DNA from: Candidatus Latescibacterota bacterium
GTDB lineage: Bacteria; Latescibacterota; 4484-107; B68-G9
Assembly (NCBI GenBank): GCA_012962735.1
Contig: DTXA01000571.1
Coordinates: 1 to 16,689 of the forward strand
Direction of reading: 5' to 3'
DNA length: 16,689 nucleotides
The notes under the pieces: model-generated
Told to the model about the DNA's origin: nothing
The model's input: only the letters and a program-made list of their open reading frames with translations
The model's database searches: none
Position numbers and translations under genes: made by a program
Shown here: piece by piece, positions 13,220-16,689 of the stretch
Layout of the letters: every line of letters starts with the position of its first letter
How positions within the stretch are numbered: position 1 is the stretch's first letter

Positions 13220-15672
13220 CTTCCCTCCTTCCCCCGTCGTTCCCGGTAGAGACAACCGACCAACAGCACAGAAGTTCCAACGAAGGTGAACATCGTTAGG
13301 GCCAGCCCTATCCGAAACGCCCTCGGCTGAAACCGAAAGACCACCTGGTGGCTCCCGGGTTGTAGGAACACCCCTCGCAAGAGGTAATTCACTTTGTAGA
13401 TATGCACAGGCTCTTCGTCAACATACGCCTTCCATCCAGCGGGGTAATATATCTCGCCCAGTACCAGAAGGGCAGGCCGCACTACTTGGGTCTCCAGTCG
13501 GATGTCGTGCAGATCGTAGTGCACAAATCGCACTTTGTTGCCCTTCGCCGGACCTATGGAAAACGGCGGAGGTTCCTCTAAGATCGCCACCCTTTCGGGC
13601 CGGAAGCCCTTATCCCTAAATAGACGGAATATAGCCTCCTTACGCCGTAACACTACCACGCTGTCCGGGAAAATGGCCCGGGGCAAAACCGTGGTGTTTT
13701 CGTAGACCCTCCTTTCCCCGTTGAAGACCAATTTATAGTCTTCGTCCGGTATAGGGTACGGACAGATGATATAACGGACGTTCAACATATCCAGAAGAGC
13801 GTTCTGCGCATAGCGCAAATCTCGGGGTACCTCCTCCGGACCTCTGAACATGTACCTTCCCTGAGAGGTTCGTTTGAGGAACTTCAGCAGGAATCCCTGG
13901 GGAAGCTGGAACTCCGAAAGGACTTCCTGGTATATCCTCAGCTTGGCAGCATGGTAGCCGTAGGCGCTCTGGATGCGGTGGTACATATACCAGTTAGCAG
14001 GACGCCCATCCGAAACCGGGAGGATTCGGAATACCTCCCCTTCGGATTGAGCTCTCTTAAGAAAGCGCACCACATCGTCCTCGGCGAAGTACCACCGTTC
14101 CTGCACCTGAGGCTTGGGGTCTACGATCTTGAAGTCCACGCTCCAGAGGTCCCCCAGGAGCAGGGCCATCCCCCCTATGGTCCAAAGGTTTGTCTTTATC
14201 TTCCCCTTGATATATAGGTATGTCAGATATATCATAACCCCCACCAAAACTATCATCTTGATCGCATCCCTTAAGGCCATACTATAGCTCGCCTGGGGGT
14301 CCATGGACCTCTGGCTCGCCCAGGAGAGATATGTCCCCTTGAACAGAAACAGGAACAGGAAAAGCCCTCCACAGACGATGCCGAATCCCTCCAGATAGCG
14401 CTTCAAAACCCGTTCCTTCCCTCGAAACCTCCCCTGCAAAAGCTCGGCCATCCCGAAGCCGGCCAGGATCGCCACAGAAAACTGGAGCAGTATCTGGATC
14501 ATAGAGGGCACCCGGAACTTGTTGAAGAACGGAAGGAGTTTGAACATCGGCCCGTACAGCACCGGGAACTCCTTTCCGAACGAGACTAAGAGGGCAAACA
14601 CACCCAAGAACGCGAAAAACAAAGTATAACGGTCCCGCCGGAGCACTAAGGCCGCTCCCGCAAAGATGAGGGGAATGACCCCCATATACAGCGGGAAATC
14701 GGTAAACGGCATATGACCCCAATATGTGCCCCCTCCAAACCCCATAAAAGAGGGTACCAAAAAGGTCAGCATCTCCGCAGGCCAGAAGGACCAACTGGTC
14801 GCATAATCGTAGCTCAACCCTCCCCCTGTCCTCCCCCGTATAGAATAGTGCGAATACTCGAAGACCGATAGGTACAGCCAGGAGGATATCACTAGGCCGA
14901 TCGCCACAGCCCAGACCCATAGCCCTATCCCCCTCCATATCCCCTTATCCTTCTCTCGTAAAGCCACGACGCCCCGATACACCACATAAAGTCCCAACAT
15001 CAAAGAAGAATAATACGCTATCTGGATATGAGCTCGCAGGAGCTGTAGCCCTAAGGCTAGCCCTAAGGCGGCGGAGAAAGTGAGCCTTCGGGTCTCCAAC
15101 AGCCGGTCGGTGAGGTAGAAGGCCAGAGGTATAAGGGAGGCGGTCAACAGCTTGGTGTTGTGACCGAAGGCCGCAAATGCCACCACCGGTGTCGTAAACA
15201 CGAGGGATAAGGCGGAGAACAGGGCAGCTGGCCGGCAACGAGTCTTTTCCCAGAGCAGGAGGAAAGTAAGAGCTCCGAAAAGGAAGTAATTGATCAGGAT
15301 GCGCCAGAAGTCCGGAAGTGAAGACAACCTGCGGAAGGGCCACAATAGGCCGTTGATAACATCCCCCAACAAGTCCACATAAGGTGCCGAAGAGAGGCTT
15401 GCGAACGAGGGCATACCACTGAAGATGTAAGGATTCCAAAGGGGATATATCCCCCTTTTCAGGGCATCCTGCACGAAGGGCCTATAGCTCCGGGCTGCCA
15501 GTGAGTCGGGCGGCAGGAGGGTCTTCCCCCTGAACAGGACCTCGCTGAAGAAGATTAAAAGGAGCACGAAGATGACGGCCAGTGGTATCCAGGAGCCATG
15601 TTTTTCAAAAAACCCTTCAGATGGCCGAGGCCTTTGTGAAGGCCCTGTTCCCCTATGCCTTTTCTTAGCCAC
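13213..15672 (-). CDS. YfhO-family polytopic membrane protein (GT-C-like)
   Basis: An 819-residue membrane protein of the YfhO family, related to GT-C glycosyltransferases that use lipid-linked sugar donors. After a cytoplasmic basic N-terminus, TM1 is at about 29-47. An extracytoplasmic loop with LLPPDSLAARSYRPF (52-66) and LWNPYIFSGMPSF (78-90) is characteristic of the family. About a dozen further TM segments extend to residue 510. The large soluble part (about 515-780) has NVRYIICPYP, YENTTVLPRAIFPD and EIYYPAGWKAYVDEE, the usual YfhO C-terminal signature, and a last TM is at about 787-807. In Firmicutes YfhO is implicated in glycosylating lipoteichoic acid; the substrate here is unknown. 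Start is GTG at 15672 with GAGGTGA 5 nt upstream. It lies 57 nt after the flippase gene. Confidence 0.88.
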   Translation of the reverse strand: MAKKRHRGTGPSQRPRPSEGFFEKHGSWIPLAVIFVLLLIFFSEVLFRGKTLLPPDSLAARSYRPFVQDALKRGIYPLWNPYIFSGMPSFASLSSAPYVDLLGDVINGLLWPFRRLSSLPDFWRILINYFLFGALTFLLLWEKTRCRPAALFSALSLVFTTPVVAFAAFGHNTKLLTASLIPLAFYLTDRLLETRRLTFSAALGLALGLQLLRAHIQIAYYSSLMLGLYVVYRGVVALREKDKGIWRGIGLWVWAVAIGLVISSWLYLSVFEYSHYSIRGRTGGGLSYDYATSWSFWPAEMLTFLVPSFMGFGGGTYWGHMPFTDFPLYMGVIPLIFAGAALVLRRDRYTLFFAFLGVFALLVSFGKEFPVLYGPMFKLLPFFNKFRVPSMIQILLQFSVAILAGFGMAELLQGRFRGKERVLKRYLEGFGIVCGGLFLFLFLFKGTYLSWASQRSMDPQASYSMALRDAIKMIVLVGVMIYLTYLYIKGKIKTNLWTIGGMALLLGDLWSVDFKIVDPKPQVQERWYFAEDDVVRFLKRAQSEGEVFRILPVSDGRPANWYMYHRIQSAYGYHAAKLRIYQEVLSEFQLPQGFLLKFLKRTSQGRYMFRGPEEVPRDLRYAQNALLDMLNVRYIICPYPIPDEDYKLVFNGERRVYENTTVLPRAIFPDSVVVLRRKEAIFRLFRDKGFRPERVAILEEPPPFSIGPAKGNKVRFVHYDLHDIRLETQVVRPALLVLGEIYYPAGWKAYVDEEPVHIYKVNYLLRGVFLQPGSHQVVFRFQPRAFRIGLALTMFTFVGTSVLLVGCLYRERRGKEGRC

Positions 15673-15729
15673 GATCTCACCTCGCTATCTTTGTAGCCCT
15701 AAGTTGCGTTAGGCCTTACTCTCCGAAAG

Positions 15730-16689
15730 TTAATAAGCTCTTCTGAGCAGATGTGCCGTCCATTGGGAGATCTTTTCTTTCTCCTCAGGCTGAAAGAAGC
15801 GGAACATCCATAGGAAAATCGGGAAAGTCATCCAGATAAGGCCCTTCAAGGGAAAAGCTATGGAAAGTCTATCGGTTTGGAATAATTGATCCATAGTCAT
15901 AACCAAAGCGCCGGCCAAGAGGACCTTCGCCAGACGGTCCCTCTCATAGGCTATGGGATGGCAAATTCGCGAAGCCCAATACATAGCACATGCGATGAAA
16001 ACATAGGCGATTAAAGTCGCCAATGCTGCTCCCATCATCCCGAACCGGGGGATGAGCCAGAGGTTCAGGCCCACATTAAGGGCCGCCCCTGCCCCTGTGA
16101 TCAGAGGATAAAACTGCGTCTTCCCCTCCAGGAGAACCCCTGCGTCCACGATATAATAAACTCCGTAGCACAGATAGCCGAGGGCGATCAGGGGGATGGC
16201 CCGATGGGCAGGGAGGTAATCGGGGGTGGTGAGGAGCCGGACGATCTCCCGGGAGAAGAGGCTCAGGAGGAGGAACAGAGCCATAGCGGCTATTAAAAAA
16301 TAGGTCAGCACCGTCCCATAGATGCGCTCGGAGTCGGGGTTGTCCCGGACCGAGAAGAGAAAAGGAAGCCAGGCCGTGCGGAAGGGTGTCACCAACACCA
16401 TATTTACGATCATGCCGAATTTGTAAGCCACATCATAAAGTCCCACCTCTGAGTAATTCGTCAGGAGTCGGAGAAGATAACGGTCGGACCAGGTGAGAAT
16501 CCATATGGCAAGGCTTGCTGGGAGGAGGGGCAAGCCGAACCGCAGCATCCTTTTCAATTGAGCAGGGGAGAATCGAGGGGGATACTTCGTCAGAAGGTAG
16601 ATCCCCACAATTCCAAAAAGGATCAAAGCTGTATACAGGTTGCTTTGTACGATGCCGAGGATTGCCTTTTTGAGCAGGGCCACATTATA
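15730..16689 (-). CDS. Wzx/RfbX-type polysaccharide flippase (5' end cut by window edge)
   Basis: The last 319 codons of a multi-pass membrane transporter of the MOP superfamily (PST/MurJ-like), which flips lipid-linked oligosaccharides across the inner membrane. The frame is open through the right edge, so the GTG at 16683 is not a real start; full family length is about 420-500 residues. Visible are repeated hydrophobic helices. LRFGLPLLPASLAIWILTWS with a following DRYLLR is the repeat-start motif of this family, and PLITGAGAALNVGLNLWLIP and FGMMGAALATLIAYV are typical of its second half. The C-terminal tail is amphipathic. It heads the visible part of the envelope block and fits with YfhO downstream and the Wzc-type kinase at the far end of the window. 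Confidence 0.9.
   Translation of the reverse strand, partial: YNVALLKKAILGIVQSNLYTALILFGIVGIYLLTKYPPRFSPAQLKRMLRFGLPLLPASLAIWILTWSDRYLLRLLTNYSEVGLYDVAYKFGMIVNMVLVTPFRTAWLPFLFSVRDNPDSERIYGTVLTYFLIAAMALFLLLSLFSREIVRLLTTPDYLPAHRAIPLIALGYLCYGVYYIVDAGVLLEGKTQFYPLITGAGAALNVGLNLWLIPRFGMMGAALATLIAYVFIACAMYWASRICHPIAYERDRLAKVLLAGALVMTMDQLFQTDRLSIAFPLKGLIWMTFPIFLWMFRFFQPEEKEKISQWTAHLLRRAY

Noticed and set aside
14282..14938. 218-codon second minus-strand frame inside the YfhO gene
   Set aside because: Out-of-frame shadow; the YfhO frame is continuous and carries family motifs throughout.
15673..15729. Hairpin between the flippase and YfhO genes (CCTAA...TTAGG)
   Set aside because: Only five base pairs with no T-tract; the genes are likely co-transcribed.

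Overview
The window is one strand of closely packed bacterial genes: every supported gene lies on the minus strand, so transcription runs from high to low coordinates. GC content is high in most genes, and overlapping start and stop codons are common. The lineage is not certain. A secreted protein carries a PNPFNP...SGTYLVQL C-terminal domain (T9SS type A / FlgD-Ig-like). This domain is typical of Bacteroidota-Fibrobacterota-related (FCB) phyla and several candidate phyla, and the frequent ATA and AGG codons would fit a thermophile. My best guess is a member of an FCB-like or candidate phylum, with modest confidence.

Layout in transcription order. (1) 16689-11097, surface-glycan and envelope block: the C-terminal part of a Wzx/RfbX-type flippase (cut by the window edge), a YfhO-family GT-C-like membrane protein, an M29-like metalloaminopeptidase, a membrane-anchored PEGA-domain protein, and a YdjM/DUF457-type membrane protein. 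(2) 11096-10788, the only gene-free stretch over 300 bases: an imperfect 41-nt hairpin, then a strong sigma70-type promoter followed by a hairpin with a GAAA loop. (3) 10787-5447, housekeeping block: holB, ricT, metG, tatD, ksgA, each overlapping or nearly touching the next. This is the same gene order as the Bacillus subtilis holB-yaaT-...-metS-yabD-...-ksgA region. (4) 5446-3922, a second promoter overlapping the ksgA stop codon, driving the secreted protein. (5) 3793-1, hddA, gmhA and a Wzc/ExoP-type bacterial tyrosine kinase with a poly-tyrosine tail, cut by the left edge.

Taken together, two surface-polysaccharide modules flank a translation/replication block. HddA and GmhA are two steps of the GDP-D-glycero-alpha-D-manno-heptose route. 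The Wzc-type protein would control chain length and export, the flippase would move lipid-linked units across the membrane, and YfhO may modify a glycan. This points to a heptose-containing capsule, S-layer glycan or LPS-like polymer. No RNA genes, CRISPR arrays, insertion sequences or defence systems are visible. I see no convincing undescribed system. The most interesting items are the poly-Tyr kinase tail with its TAY repeat, the compositionally split secreted protein, a CRP-like palindrome upstream of the heptose/kinase operon, and the promoter-plus-hairpin leader of holB.
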